Part shown: positions 23,686 to 38,124 of the stretch, in pieces
How the letters are laid out: every line of letters begins with the position of its first letter
Numbering within the stretch: the first letter of the stretch is position 1
Assembly: GCF_964340395.1 (NCBI RefSeq)
Contig: NC_135559.1
Location: 22,074,121 to 22,138,120, forward strand
Length of the DNA: 64,000 nt
Origin: Glandiceps talaboti
Taxonomy: Eukaryota > Hemichordata > Enteropneusta > Spengelidae
Reading direction: 5' to 3'
Translations under genes and position numbers: made by a program
The notes under the pieces: model-generated
Database searches by the model: none
Seen by the model: only the letters and a program-made list of their open reading frames with translations
Told to the model about the DNA's origin: nothing

Positions 23686-26600
23686 ATAGTTGGAACAAAG
23701 TGGTCTAACTTATAGTTGGAATATAGTGGTCTAAGTTATAGTTGGAATATAGTGGTCTAAGTTATAGTTGGAATATAGTGGTCTAACTTATAGTTGGAAT
23801 ATAGTGGTCTAAGTTATAGTTGGAATATAGTGGTCTAAGTTATAGTTGGAATATAGTGGTCTAAGTTATAGTTGGAATATAGTGGTCTAAGTTATAGTTG
23901 GAATATAGTGGTTTAACTTATAGTTGGAATATAGTGGTCTAACTTATAGTTGGATTATAGTGGTCTAACTTATAGTTGGGATATAGTGGTCTAACTTATA
24001 GTTGGAATATAGTGGTCTAACTTATAGTTGGAATATAGTGGTCTAACTTATAGTTGGAATATAGTGGTCTAACTTATATTTGGAATATAGTGGTCTAACT
24101 TATAGTTGGGATATAGTGGTCTAACTTATAGTTGGAATATAGTGGTCTAACTTATAGTTGGAATATAGTCGTCTAACTTATAGTTGGAATATAGTGGTCT
24201 AACTTATAGTTGGAATATAGTGGTCTAACTTATAGTTGGAATATAGTGATTTTACTTATAGTTGGAATATAGTGGTCTAACTTATAGTTGGAATATAGTG
24301 GTGTAAGTTATAGTTGGAATATAGTGGTGTAAGTTATAGTTGGAATATAGTGGTCTAACTTATAGTTGGAATATAGTGGTCTAACTTATAGTTGGAATAT
24401 AAGCTTAGTGGTCTAACTTATTGTTGGAATATAGTGGTCTAACTTATAGTTGGAATATAGTGGTCTAACTTATAGTTGGAATATAGTGGTCTAACTTATA
24501 GTTGGAATATAGTGGTCTAAGTTATAGTTGGAATATAGTGGTCTAAGTTATAGTTGGAATATAGTGGTCTAAGTTATAGTTGGAATATAGTGGTCTAAGT
24601 TATAGTTGGAATATAGTGGTCTAACTTATAGTTGGAATATAGTGGTCTAAGTTATAGTTGGAATATAGTGGTCTAAGTTATAGTTGGAATATAGTGGTCT
24701 AACTTATAGTTGGAATATAGTGGTCTAAGTTATAGTTGGAATATAGTGGTCTAACTTATAGTTGGAATATAGTGGTCTAACTTATAGTTGGATTATAGTG
24801 GTCTAACTTATAGTTGGGATATAGTGGTCTAACTTATAGTTGGAATATAGTGGTCTAACTTATAGTTGGGATATAGTGGTCTAACTTATAGTTGGAATAT
24901 AGTGGTCTAACTTATAGTTGGAATATAGTGGTCTAACTTATAGTTGGAATATAGTGGTCTAACTTATAGTTGGAATATAGTGGTCTAACTTATATTTGGA
25001 ATATAGTGGTCTAACTTATAGTTGGGATATAGTGGTCTAACTTATAGTTGGAATATAGTGGTCTAACTTATAGTTGGAATATAGTCGTCTAACTTATAGT
25101 TGGAATATAGTGGTCTAACTTATAGTTGGAATATAGTGGTCTAACTTATAGTTGGAATATAGTGGTTTTACTTATAGTTGGAATATAGTGGTCTAACTTA
25201 TAGTTGGAATATAGTGGTGTAAGTTATAGTTGGAATATAGTGGTGTAAGTTATAGTTGGAATATAGTGGTCTAACTTATAGTTGGAATATAGTGGTCTAA
25301 CTTATAGTTGGAATATAAGCTTAGTGGTCTAACTTATTGTTGGAATATAGTGGTCTAACTTATAGTTGGAATATAGTGGTCTAACTTATAGTTGGAATAT
25401 AGTGGTCTAACTTATAGTTGGAATATAGTGGTCTAAGTTATAGTTGGAATATAGTGGTGTAAGTTATAGTTGGAATATAGTGGTCTAACTTATAGTTGGA
25501 ATATAGTGGTCTAACTTATAGTTGGAATATAGTGGTCTAACTTATAGTTGGAATATAGTGGTCTAAGGTATAGTTGGGATATAGTGGTCTAACTTATAGT
25601 TGGAATATAGTGGTCTAAGGTATAGTTGGGATATAGTGGTCTAAGTTATAGTTGGAATATAGTGGTCTAACTTATAGTTGGAATATAGTGGTCTAACTTA
25701 TAGTTGGAATATAGTGGTCTAACTTATAGTTGGAATATAGTGGTGTAAGTTATAGTTGGAATATAGTGGTCTAACTTATAGTTGGAATATAGTGGTCTAA
25801 CTTATAGTTGGAATATAGTGGTCTAACTTATAGTTGGAATATAGTGGTCTAAGTTATAGTTGGAATATAGTGGTGTAAGTTATAGTTGGAATATAGTGGT
25901 CTAACTTATAGTTGGAATATAGTGGTCTAACTTATAGTTGGAATATAGTGGTCTAACTTATAGTTGGAATATAGTGGTCTAACTTATAGTTGGAATATAG
26001 TGGTTTAAGTTATAGTTGGAACAAAGTGGTCTAAGTTATAGTTGGAATATAGTGGTCTAACTTATAGTTGGAACAAAGTGGTCTAAGTTATAGTTGTAAT
26101 ATAGTGGTTTAAGTTATAGTTGGGATATAGTGGTCTAAGTTATAGTTGGAATATAGTGGTCTAAGTTATAGTTGGAATATAGTGGTCTAACTTATAGTTG
26201 GGATATAGTGGTCTAACTTATAGTTGGAATAAAGTGGTCTAAGTTATAGTTGTAATATAGTGGTTTAAGTTATAGTTGGAATATAGTGGTCTAACTTATA
26301 GTTGGAATATAGTGGTCTAAGTTATAGTTGGAATATAGTGGTCTAACTTATAGTTGGAATATAGTGGTCTAAGTTGTAGTTGGAATATAGTGGTCTAAGT
26401 TATAGTTGGAATATAGTGGTCTAACTTATAGTTGGAATATAGTGGTCTAACTTATAGTTGGAATATAGTGGTCTAACTTATAGTTGGAATATAGTGATCT
26501 AACTTATAGTTGGAATATAGTGGTCTAACTTATAGTTGGGATATAGTGGTCTAACTTATAGTTGGAATATAGTGGTCTAACTTATAGTTGGAATATAGTG

Positions 26601-28129
26601 GTCTAAGTTATAGTTGGAATATAGTGGTCTAACTTATAGTTGGAATATAGTGGTGTAAGTTATAGTTGGAATATAGTGGTCTAACTTATAGTTGGAATAT
26701 AGTGGTCTAACTTATAGTTGGAATATAGTGGTCTAAGTTATAGTTGGAATATAGTGGTCTAACTTATAGTTGGAATATAGTGGTCTAAGTTATAGTTGGA
26801 ATATAGTGGTGTAAGTTATAGTTGGAATATAGTGGTCTAACTTATAGTTGGAATATAGTGGTCTAACTTATAGTTGGAATATAGTGGTCTAACTTATAGT
26901 TGGAATATAGTGGTCTAACTTATAGTTGGAATATAGTGGTTTAAGTTATAGTTGGAACAAAGTGGTCTAAGTTATAGTTGGAATATAGTGGTCTAACTTA
27001 TAGTTGGAACAAAGTGGTCTAAGTTATAGTTGTAATATAGTGGTTTAAGTTATAGTTGGGATATAGTGGTCTAAGTTATAGTTGGAATATAGTGGTCTAA
27101 GTTATAGTTGGAATATAGTGGTCTAACTTATAGTTGGGATATAGTGGTCTAACTTATAGTTGGAATAAAGTGGTCTAAGTTATAGTTGTAATATAGTGGT
27201 TTAAGTTATAGTTGGAATATAGTGGTCTAACTTATAGTTGGAATATAGTGGTCTAAGTTATAGTTGGAATATAGTGGTCTAACTTATAGTTGGAATATAG
27301 TGGTCTAAGTTGTAGTTGGAATATAGTGGTCTAAGTTATAGTTGGAATATAGTGGTCTAACTTATAGTTGGAATATAGTGGTCTAACTTATAGTTGGAAT
27401 ATAGTGGTCTAACTTATAGTTGGAATATAGTGATCTAACTTATAGTTGGAATATAGTGGTCTAACTTATAGTTGGGATATAGTGGTCTAACTTATAGTTG
27501 GAATATAGTGGTCTAACTTATAGTTGGAATATAGTGGTCTAAGTTATAGTTGGAATATAGTGGTCTAACTTATAGTTGGAATATAGTGGTCTAACTTATA
27601 GTTGGAATATAGTGGTCTAACTTATAGTTGGAATATAGTGATCTAACTTATAGTTGGAATATAGTGGTCTAACTTATAGTTGGAATATAGTGGTCTAACT
27701 TATAGTTGGAATATAGTGGTCTAACTTATAGTTGGAATATAGTGGTCTAACTTATACTTGGAATATAGTGGTCTAACTTATAGTTGGGATATAGTGGTCT
27801 AACTTATAGTTGGAATATAGTGGTGTAACTTATAGTTGGAATATAGTGGTCTAAGTTATAGTTGAAATATAGTGGTCTAACTTATAGTTGAAATATAGTG
27901 GTCTAACTTATAGTTGGAATATAGTGGTCTAACTTATAGTTGAAATATAGTGGTCTTACTTATAGTTGGGATATAGTGGTTTAAGTTATAGTTGGAATAT
28001 AGTGGTCTAACTTATAGTTGGAATATAGTGGTCTAACTTATAGTTGAAATATAGTGGTCTAACTTATAGTTGGAATATAGTGGTCTAACTTATAGTTAAA
28101 ATATAGTGGTCTAACTTATAGTTGGAACA
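23686..28129. repeat. 4.4-kb minisatellite of a 26-bp unit, ~170 copies
   Basis: The unit core is AGTTGGAATATAGTGGTCTA plus ASTTAT. The array contains internal block duplications. A 6-bp insertion making AAGCTT appears at 24401 and 25317, 916 bp apart, which is exactly 35 units plus the 6 bp. The variant GGAATAAAGTGG recurs at about 26231 and 27167, 936 bp or exactly 36 units apart. No long open frames arise because the unit contains stops on both strands. Confidence 0.97.
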
Positions 28130-28828
28130 TGATAAGTATGATTTTTCCTTAAAAAATGATTGTAATAATACATAATTATGAGATATTAATAATGAATCCA
28201 TTTTATCTAATTAATTGTAATTACATAAATAAGGATGGAAATATTAAATATATGAATATCTTTAGATTACTTGGTAGTATTATTGTCAAATCAAATCATA
28301 GCCGTTTAATGATTGATCGCCGTTTGATCGACTGTTTATGCCTTGGAAGGGGGTGGTCATGAGGAAAATTCTTGGGGGGTGGGTCTAGTTGCCTAGATAC
28401 TAGATACCATCAAAGGAGAGTCCTCTCTGGAAATAATAAATGGCTACTCCCTGTAAATTCTTAGCTTGTTTTCCAACCATGATGTCTTCTATTAAACTGA
28501 CACTGAAACATTTGCCAATGTAACATTGCTACATCTAATTACTTACGGTCTATGAACGAACCCTGAAGCGCGTTCAGTGTATCGGGAGTGTATTATGCGT
28601 TCGCTTTCAAACAGTTTTCCCAGCAGGCAGTTTAAGAATAAACACAACGGCAGGAATACGCATAACCATTACTTTAGGAAAACAAAGTGTAGAAGTTGGT
28701 CCCTACTTCACATTTGTCGTTATTGATTTGAAACTTCAATCCGTTATTCAAGCTACAACAGTCTTCTATAGATGTATTTTAAATGAGATATGAGTGTGTT
28801 TAATATGATGTCACTACTTTTAAGAACA
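28130..28828. other. non-coding DNA, nothing recognised
   Basis: AT-rich unique sequence with a small G-rich patch at 28343-28383. Confidence 0.5.
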
Positions 28829-29061
28829 CACACACACACACACACATACTCACATATACATACATACATACATACATACATACATACATACATACATACA
28901 TACATACATACATACATCCATACATACATACACACACGTACACACATACATACATACATACATACATACATACATACATACATACATACATACATACATA
29001 CACACACACATACACACACATACATACATACATACATACATACATACATACATACATACAT

Positions 29062-29096
<35 letters not shown>

Positions 29097-29118
29097 TACA
29101 TACACACATGTACACACA
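28829..29118. repeat. compound (CA)n/(CATA)n microsatellite
   Basis: Alternating CA and CATA tracts with CACACGTACACACA interruptions. All overlapping open frames (Met-Tyr-Val-Cys or Ile-His-Thr-Tyr repeats) are artefacts. Confidence 0.97.
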
Positions 29119-29156
29119 CCTAGCTTTTCACTGCCGACATTTAACCCTTTTTTACA

Positions 29157-29440
29157 TATTCGAGAAAAAAATAATAAAATCGTCTTGTCAGAAATAGTGG
29201 ATATAGAAACTGACATCAACTTAAAAGGACAATATAAAACTGTTCGGCCAATCTGTAATGGTTGTACATCTGATGGAAAGAAACCAATAACGCAGAGACC
29301 ATTTTTGAAAACAATTAATGGAAAACATAACTACCTGAAGTAGACATTCACACATTAAAACAAATAAATTAAATAAAATAAAATAAATGTAATCTACCTA
29401 CCCCACCTATTCTAAAATTGAGCATAATCGGAACAACACA
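29157..29440 (+). repeat. ~290-bp dispersed repeat, copy 2
   Basis: Second copy of the element at 14744-15033, same orientation, with the shared blocks CCATTTTTGAAAACAATTAA and TCTACCTACCCCACCTATTC. Both copies lie within about 1 kb of a CA/CATA microsatellite, on opposite sides of it. Confidence 0.85.
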
Positions 29441-29742
29441 ATATTTTAATTAGGTCTCACTACATTTCATTAGGACGATTATTAACATTGGAATCTTGCC
29501 TTGGGTACAGTGACCGATGAAATCTATTCCATTATTACTATGTACGTTATCCTAGAGTTAAAACCAGCATCTTAAAGCCTTATTCATTATTACTATGTGT
29601 GCTGTCTTACTCTTGATTGTTAGAGATTATCTAAACATCTGAAATGTTTCCAAATTCTCAAATCGTGTAAATCAGTAACATGCACGACGATTAAACTTGA
29701 TCAGAATCATTTTTGTGATGAAGATGACTAAACGTTAATATA

Positions 29743-29792
<50 letters not shown>

Positions 29793-29947
29793 CATGAGTC
29801 TTTATAATTTGGAACGTTCCTTTATATACAGAGTTTGGTTAAGTTATGTTACCCCTCTGTCTGTGTCTGTCTGTCTGTCTGTCTGTCTGAGGTCTGTCTG
29901 CCTGCCTATCTGTTGTGTGTCCGGCTGCCTACCTGCCTACCTGCGCC

Positions 29948-29990
<43 letters not shown>
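29743..29990. repeat. (GATT)n, then interrupted (CTGT)n microsatellite
   Basis: (GATT)12 spans 29743-29791. Imperfect CTGT repeats with CTGCCTGCC and TGCCTACC interruptions span 29857-29990. The LINE at 8057 also ends in (GATT)n, but I find no LINE 3' UTR sequence before this tract. Confidence 0.9.
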
Positions 29991-30636
29991 GTAAGTATCA
30001 TTTAATTTATTGAATATCTTCATTGTTATTTTGTTGTTATCCATTAATCTAAGCATACAGAGTTTCTGTCACTATTCTACCCTTGTCTGTTGACAATGCC
30101 AATGGTGTGTATAGAGCTTTCGTACAGGTATACATTCATTGGGTATCTCTGGAGCAGATAGAATACGAGAATTCACGAAATATTTTAATTAGCTACTCTT
30201 AACTTGTCACCGTTCTATAAAATGTGCTGGATGCAAACACAACAAAAGTTATCTTTATCCATTGACAATTCTACCGGCAAATATCGTTACTGTATGGTCG
30301 GAGTTGTGTAAAGCACATCTATCAAAAACAGTTTCACGGTTCACTCGAGGACAACGGAGGGCAGATAAGCTTGTGGGTCTCATTACCATAGTCAACTTGT
30401 GAGTTTGCTCTTTTCTTCCATCATTTCGCTCCACTGCATAACTTCAACTACAGTATTATAAATAAAAGAAGCGGAGGAAAAGTCACCCAACAGGGATAAT
30501 AGTATTAAATATTGTGGTAGCATACATTTGTGGGCTTCCGTCCTTAATTGACAATATCTTGGTATGTGACAGAACGTAAGGTCGAGTAGAGAGGTCACCA
30601 CTTTCTCAACGTTCTCTTATTTTCTCCACAATCGCA
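29991..30636. other. non-coding DNA upstream of the probable first coding exon
   Basis: Unique sequence without an array. It would contain the distal promoter or an intron of the gene starting at 30854. No TATA box in convincing position was found. Confidence 0.4.
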
Positions 30637-30853
30637 GCTAGGGTGACGTGGGCGGGTGAACTGCCTCCAGTTGTTTCTACCGCAAGAAACTTGGAATTTG
30701 TTGAAGACAACTCGTCTCAGTTCAGTCCAGTTTTGGAGGAGCTGAAAAAGTCGTCTACAATCTCTCCATAAAGTTCACACTTGGTAGAAAGGATAATACG
30801 ACAATAGCCAATCACTCCTGATGCCGTGATCTGTGTTTCACCCAGGAGTTACC
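30620..30853 (+). promoter_or_regulatory. candidate 5' region of the proteoglycan gene
   Basis: Two readings are possible. First, TTATTTTCTCCACAATCGCAG ends in a fair splice acceptor at 30636-30637, so 30638-30853 could be the 5' UTR part of an internal exon. Second, the CRE-like TGACGT (30644-30649) directly followed by the GC box GGGCGGG (30650-30656) could be core promoter elements. An in-frame TGA at 30827-30829 shows that translation does not begin upstream of the ATG at 30854 in this exon. Transcript data are needed to choose. Confidence 0.35.
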
Positions 30854-31028
30854 ATGGTAACCGGCGCACATTTCGCCCGCGTTTTGTTACTTTGGTCTTT
30901 TGCGATCAGTTTGCAGAGGAGCTTTGTGAATGGGATGCCACGTTTTCCCGAGCACATATCAAACTATGATGACTACGACTATGAAGACGTTGATACCGAG
31001 GCAGATTGTCTACCGTTGTCTAGACTTT
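30854..31028 (+). CDS. probable first coding exon: signal peptide plus Tyr/Asp-rich N-terminus
   Basis: The ATG at 30854 sits in an excellent Kozak context (TTACCATGG) and is the first one after an in-frame TGA at 30827. Residues 1-27 form a signal peptide: a short n-region, hydrophobic VLLLWSFAISL at 10-20, and small residues near V25-G27. Residues 37-47 read NYDDYDYEDVD, three tyrosines among acidic residues, the usual context for tyrosine sulfation in the Golgi. Two cysteines (52, 59) follow. Two donors are possible: after 31033 (GAG|GTAATG, phase 0) or after 31028 (T|GTGAGG, phase 1). Only the phase-1 donor joins in frame to the exon at 59742 (new codon TCT, Ser) and it drops Cys59. An unseen middle exon is the alternative. 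The frame runs into a stop at 31040, so splicing is required. Confidence 0.68.
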
Positions 31029-31033
31029 GTGAG

Positions 31034-31981
31034 GTAATGTAACTCTTTTCGATTTAATTATTTTAACCATATTTTATGAAATTATAAAATTATTCTTAAC
31101 ATGATATTTGACGTGTTCCATTTCAATGAGAATTAACACGAATATTGATTAACTTGGTTTCTCATTGATAGTCAGCAAGTGATGTATATCACATAATCAT
31201 CAGAGTACACGTAATATGTGCAAACAACGTTACAGTTTGTAAAAGTAAAGAAAACTCTTGATGAGGAAAAAATGGATAAGTAACATATGCAGTGTAGTTT
31301 ATTATAGTAAATAAGGCAGGGATGCCTAGCACATGGACACAACGCTACTCGTATAGGAATGCCTAGCACATGGAATGAACGCTCATCGTATCGGAAATAT
31401 ATTAACTCTATTCAACATCTCAAATTACTTCGATAGAGCCACTACTGTTTAACGGGGTGACGTTGTCGACCTGCGGATTAAAGTTTCTATGGTTTTCTGA
31501 AACGTAGTCTTTCATTCCACTTTTAGACTATTTACAGTGAAGTGTCTAGCACATAATTCACAGTGTTTCACACATACACTCCAAACTTGTACATGTGTTT
31601 AATATACAAGGTACAGTGTGTCCAATTCTACTTGTAAGACACCTTTAGGATAAAACATGCATTCTATTCTTGGACTTTGAAAGATGACAGATTTATGCCA
31701 TCAACAGATGGTGTCTGCTTTTGAAGTGAAGACATACAGGGAACAGATTCAGAGACGAGTTAAACAATGGTTTGAACATTGAAAAGAAAATTATTTACAA
31801 TTATTTGTTAATTACTCTGTCGATACCTTGTACATGATCCTGAACTATGTTTACTTGGCAATGGAATACTGTGATAGCAAGACGGTTAGCATAGTTTAAT
31901 GGTATGATTTTCAGCAACATTCCTTAGTGTACGTTGTCTACGAAAAACGCACAAAGAAAACAAATAGTCGCATGTAGTGTG
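31034..31981. other. start of the putative long intron; one small duplication
   Basis: AT-rich sequence with no exon candidate. A 37-bp degenerate duplication (TGCCTAGCACATGGA) occurs at 31322 and 31359. Confidence 0.45.
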
Positions 31982-32060
31982 TGTGTGGGGGGGGGGGCGA
32001 GAGAGAGCGTGCGTGTGTGTGTGTATGTGTGTGTGTGTATGTGTGTTTGTGTGTGTGCGA
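31982..32060. repeat. degenerate GT-rich tract
   Basis: GTGTGTG with an internal G run (31986-31997) and GAGAGAG. It is a simple repeat. Confidence 0.85.
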
Positions 32061-32635
32061 ATGATCCAAATTTAGTCATAAATTAGGTGTGAAAATGTTA
32101 GCTTCACTTTGTAAATTTAGATAGGAAAGTACTGCATTGTTATTATATGAAGGATTGTTGACTTTGATATACAAGGCATACAATTATCTCATTAAGGCTT
32201 GTTCCATGTCGATGGTCTTGACTGGCTTTGAAGTTAGTTGTGGAGGCTGATGTGTTGACGAATTGCTGATTTCTGCCTTTCTTCAATGCGTTATTAGGGG
32301 CCTGCTGGTTTTCTCTATGTAGAAGGCAGTACACAAGATATCATCTTTCCAATCTTTGGATGTAATTACAATTCATGTCTCAAACACGCTGATTGGTAGA
32401 TATTATTTACAAATATGTTTCCTTACTCAGTCAAGGAACATACGAGTGACCTAAGGGGTCTTGTCACTTCGAGTCGCCTGACGAGTAATGACAAAACCAT
32501 TACGTCACTAGTCTTTACCATTGAATTAAGAACCAGGTGTAAACTGAAAGCTCCCGTAAGGGCTTAACCAGAGATTATGTCCCTATACGTACTATTCGAA
32601 TGCAACATTCCGAGCTATAGCTATTATAGATGATG
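32061..32635. other. intronic-type unique DNA, nothing recognised
   Basis: No coding exon, RNA gene or array could be supported. Confidence 0.45.
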
Positions 32636-32639
32636 TACC

Positions 32640-33594
32640 TTTTAACTGAAAAAATGTTATATGAAACTACATGAAAATAGAAGCTTGCATACTTAAGATA
32701 TGGCCTAATGCCTGCCTAATTACGAAACTAATAATTATGCAAATTTCTCATTAAAACTAAAACCTACATCAAGAAGCTTTATAGTACATGTGGGATTTGT
32801 TATGTAAGTACGTTATGTATGTTATATCAAAATATATCAAATTTGAAACTTGTATTCTATGATATGGCCTAATCATCAAATGGAATTCATTATGCAAATG
32901 ACTTATGACTCATTATGTGCACGTTGTTATCATCAATGAAAAACTAAATGATATGGCATTTACAGCTTGCATTCTTCAGACACAGCCAATTGCCAAAACT
33001 CATTAACTATATGCAAATGATGCATTAAAACTAAAAGCTATATCAACACACTTCTTGGGACACAAAGTGCATTATTATGGGTCATATGTTTACTAAATTA
33101 TATGAATTTTGCTTGCATCTTAAGATATAGCCTAATTACCGAAAATGATTAATTATGCAAATTGTTCATTAAAACTACATACTCTGATAACAGACTTTAT
33201 AGGACATGTGCGCTTATTATGGATGATGTAATAAATATTGCGGAATTTCTTTAGATATGCCTTAATTACTGAAAATCATTAGTTATGTAAATTACTCACT
33301 AAAACTAATTAATACGCCAACTTACTTTATAGCATGTGTGCTTTGTTATGGTTGATGTATGTACCAAATGTTGTGCAATTTGAAGTTTGTATTCTTTAGA
33401 TATAGCTTAATTACTGAAAATCATTAAATATGCAATATGCTCATTAAACTTGTAAGCTACATACAATAATATAGGACATATCCGCATTGTTACGGTTAAT
33501 GTATGCATAACATTATATTGCATTTGAAGTGTGTTTTCTTAAGATACACAATGTAACCTAACTATTAAAAAACCATCACTTATGTAAATGACTA
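32640..33594. repeat. old ~150-bp tandem repeat, about 6 diverged copies
   Basis: The recurring order is: CTTAAGATATGGCCTAATTA, a GAAAATCATTAATTATGCAAAT segment, CTCATTAAAACTAAAAGCTA, CTTTATAGGACATGTGTGC, TTTGTTATGGNTGATGTATG, then CAATTTGAAGCTTGTATTCT. The order repeats roughly every 120-155 bp with substitutions and indels. Most copies keep ATGCAAAT, identical to the octamer recognised by POU factors, though AT-richness may explain it. This array is far more diverged than any other in the window. Confidence 0.75.
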
Positions 33595-33858
33595 ATTTCT
33601 ACCACAATGTAAGGATATACAGTGTAATTTCTACCCCAGTGTAAGGTTATAGAGTGTAATTTCTACCCCAACGTAATGATATAGTGTAATATCTACCTCG
33701 TTGTAAGGGTGCAATTTCTACCCCAGTGTAAGGATATACAATGTAATATCTATCCCAATTTAAGGATATACTGTGTAATATCTACCCCAATGTAAGGGTA
33801 TACAATGTAGTTTCTACCTTAATGTAAGGATATACAATGAAATTTCTATCTCAAATGA
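33595..33858. repeat. 32-bp minisatellite, ~8 diverged copies
   Basis: The unit core is CTACCCCAGTGTAAGGATAT plus ACARTGTAATTT, first copies at 33599 and 33631. Later copies carry small deletions. It directly adjoins the old ~150-bp repeat. Confidence 0.85.
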
Positions 33859-34003
33859 AAAACAGCTGTTTAAGCACACTTCTTTGTGCCCAGCATTCAA
33901 AGGGTAACATATTGTACCGTTTACATCATACAGACCACTGAAAATACCAAAGAACAGCTTCAAACAGCTGTCTATTAAGGGTAGACTGGACTTTAACAAA
34001 AAT

Positions 34004-36285
<2,282 letters not shown>

Positions 36286-36289
36286 ACCA

Positions 36290-36427
36290 AGCAAACGACC
36301 ATCAACAAACCAACCAACCAACCAACAAACCAACCAACCAACCAACCAACCAACAAACCAACCAACCAACCAACCAACCAACCAACCAACCAACCAACCA
36401 ACCAACCAACCAACCAACCAACCAACC

Positions 36428-36504
<77 letters not shown>
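36290..36504. repeat. compound microsatellite (AACC)n then (AGAC)n
   Basis: Interrupted AACC repeats span 36300-36427 and switch abruptly to (AGAC)n at 36428-36504. Leu-Val-Gly-Trp and Val-Cys-Leu-Ser frames on the minus strand are artefacts. Confidence 0.97.
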
Positions 36505-36506
<2 letters not shown>

Positions 36507-36663
36507 AACACACACATAAATAAACAAACAAATCAATCTATCAATCAAGTTTATATCATACCTACAAGAATATTCTGAGTCCCGTTACATGCCTTGTCAT
36601 GAGATTTACAAGTAAATGATTAGACAGAATGGCAGTCAAAAAGTATAATCATCTATTTTCAGA

Positions 36664-38124
36664 ATGTATATAAATTGTCCACTCTATCACAAGGTATATA
36701 AATTGTCCACTCTATCACAAGGTATATAAATTGTCCACTCTATCACAAGGTATATAAATTGTCCACTCTATCACAATGTATATCAATTGTCCACTCTATC
36801 AGAATGTATATAAATTGTCCACTCTATCACAAGGTATATCAATTGTCCACTCTATCAGAATATATATCAATTGTCCACTCTATCAGAATGTATATAAATT
36901 GTCCACTCTATCACAAGGTATATCAATTGTCCACTCTATCACAATGTATATAAATTGTCCACTCTATCACAAGGTATATAAATTGTCCACTCTATCACAA
37001 TGTATATCAATTGTCCACTCTATCACAATGTATATAAATTGTCCACTCTATCACAATGTATATAAATTGTCCACTCTATCACAATGTATATCAATTGTCC
37101 ACTCTATCAGAATGTATATCAATTGTCCACTCTATCAGAATGTATATCAATTGTCCACTCTATCACAATATATATCAATTGTCCACTCTATCAGAATGTA
37201 TATAAATTGTCCACTCTATCACAAGGTATATCAATTGTCCACTCTATCACAAGGTATATCAATTGTCCACTCTATCACAAGGTATATCAATTGTCCACTC
37301 TATCACAAGGTATATCAATTGTCCACTCTATCAGAATGTATATAAATTGTCCACTCTATCACAAGGTATATCAATTGTCCACTCTATCAGAATGTATATC
37401 AATTGTTCACTCTATCACAAGGTATATCAATTGTCCACTCTATCAAAAGGTATATAAATTGTCCACTCTATCAGAATATATATCAATTGTCCATTCTATC
37501 GGAATGTATATCAATTGTCCACTCTATCAGAATGTATATCAATTGTCCACTCTATCACAAGGTGTATCAATTGTCCACTCTATCAGAATGTATATAAATT
37601 GTCCACTCTATCAGAATGTATATCAATTGTCCACTCTATCACAATGTATATAAATTGTCCACTCTATCACAAGGTATATCAATTGTCCACTCTATCACAA
37701 TGTATATCAATTGTCCACTCTATCACAAGGTATATCAATTGTCCACTCTATCACAAGGTATATCAATTGTCCACTCTATCAGAATGTATATCAATTGTCC
37801 ACTCTATCACAATGTATATAAATTGTCCACTCTATCACAAGGTATATCAATTGTCCACTCTATCACAATGTATATCAATTGTCCACTCTATCACAAGGTA
37901 TATCAATTGCCCACTCTATCACAATGTATATAAATTGTCCACTCTATCACAAGGTATATCAATTGTCCACTCTATCACAATGTATATAAATTGTCCACTC
38001 TATCACAAGGTATATCAATTGTCCACTCTATCACAAGGTATATCAATTGTCCACTCTATCACAAGGTATATTAATTGTCCACTCTATCACAAGGTATATC
38101 AATTGTCCACTCTATCAGAATGTA
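36664..38124. repeat. satellite block A1: 28-bp unit, ~52 copies
   Basis: The unit core is ATTGTCCACTCTATCACAAG plus GTATATMA, with two mixed variants (CACAAGG and CAGAATG). Because 28 is not a multiple of 3 and the unit lacks stops on the + strand, all three frames read the same 28-residue repeat, giving overlapping open frames up to about 200 codons. These are not genes. Confidence 0.96.

Noticed and set aside
22450-28129. CRISPR-like direct repeat arrays
   Set aside because: There are no unique spacers of constant length between repeats; units abut head to tail and grade into each other, and the genome is eukaryotic with no cas genes.
29743-29791. (GATT)n as the tail of another LINE
   Set aside because: The preceding sequence lacks the GGCGCTATATAAATTG-type 3' UTR seen at 9155-9175.
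30833-31042. Taking the start of exon 1 at the GTG at 30833
   Set aside because: Non-AUG initiation is unlikely in an animal gene when an ATG in ideal Kozak context follows 21 bases later and opens a proper signal peptide.
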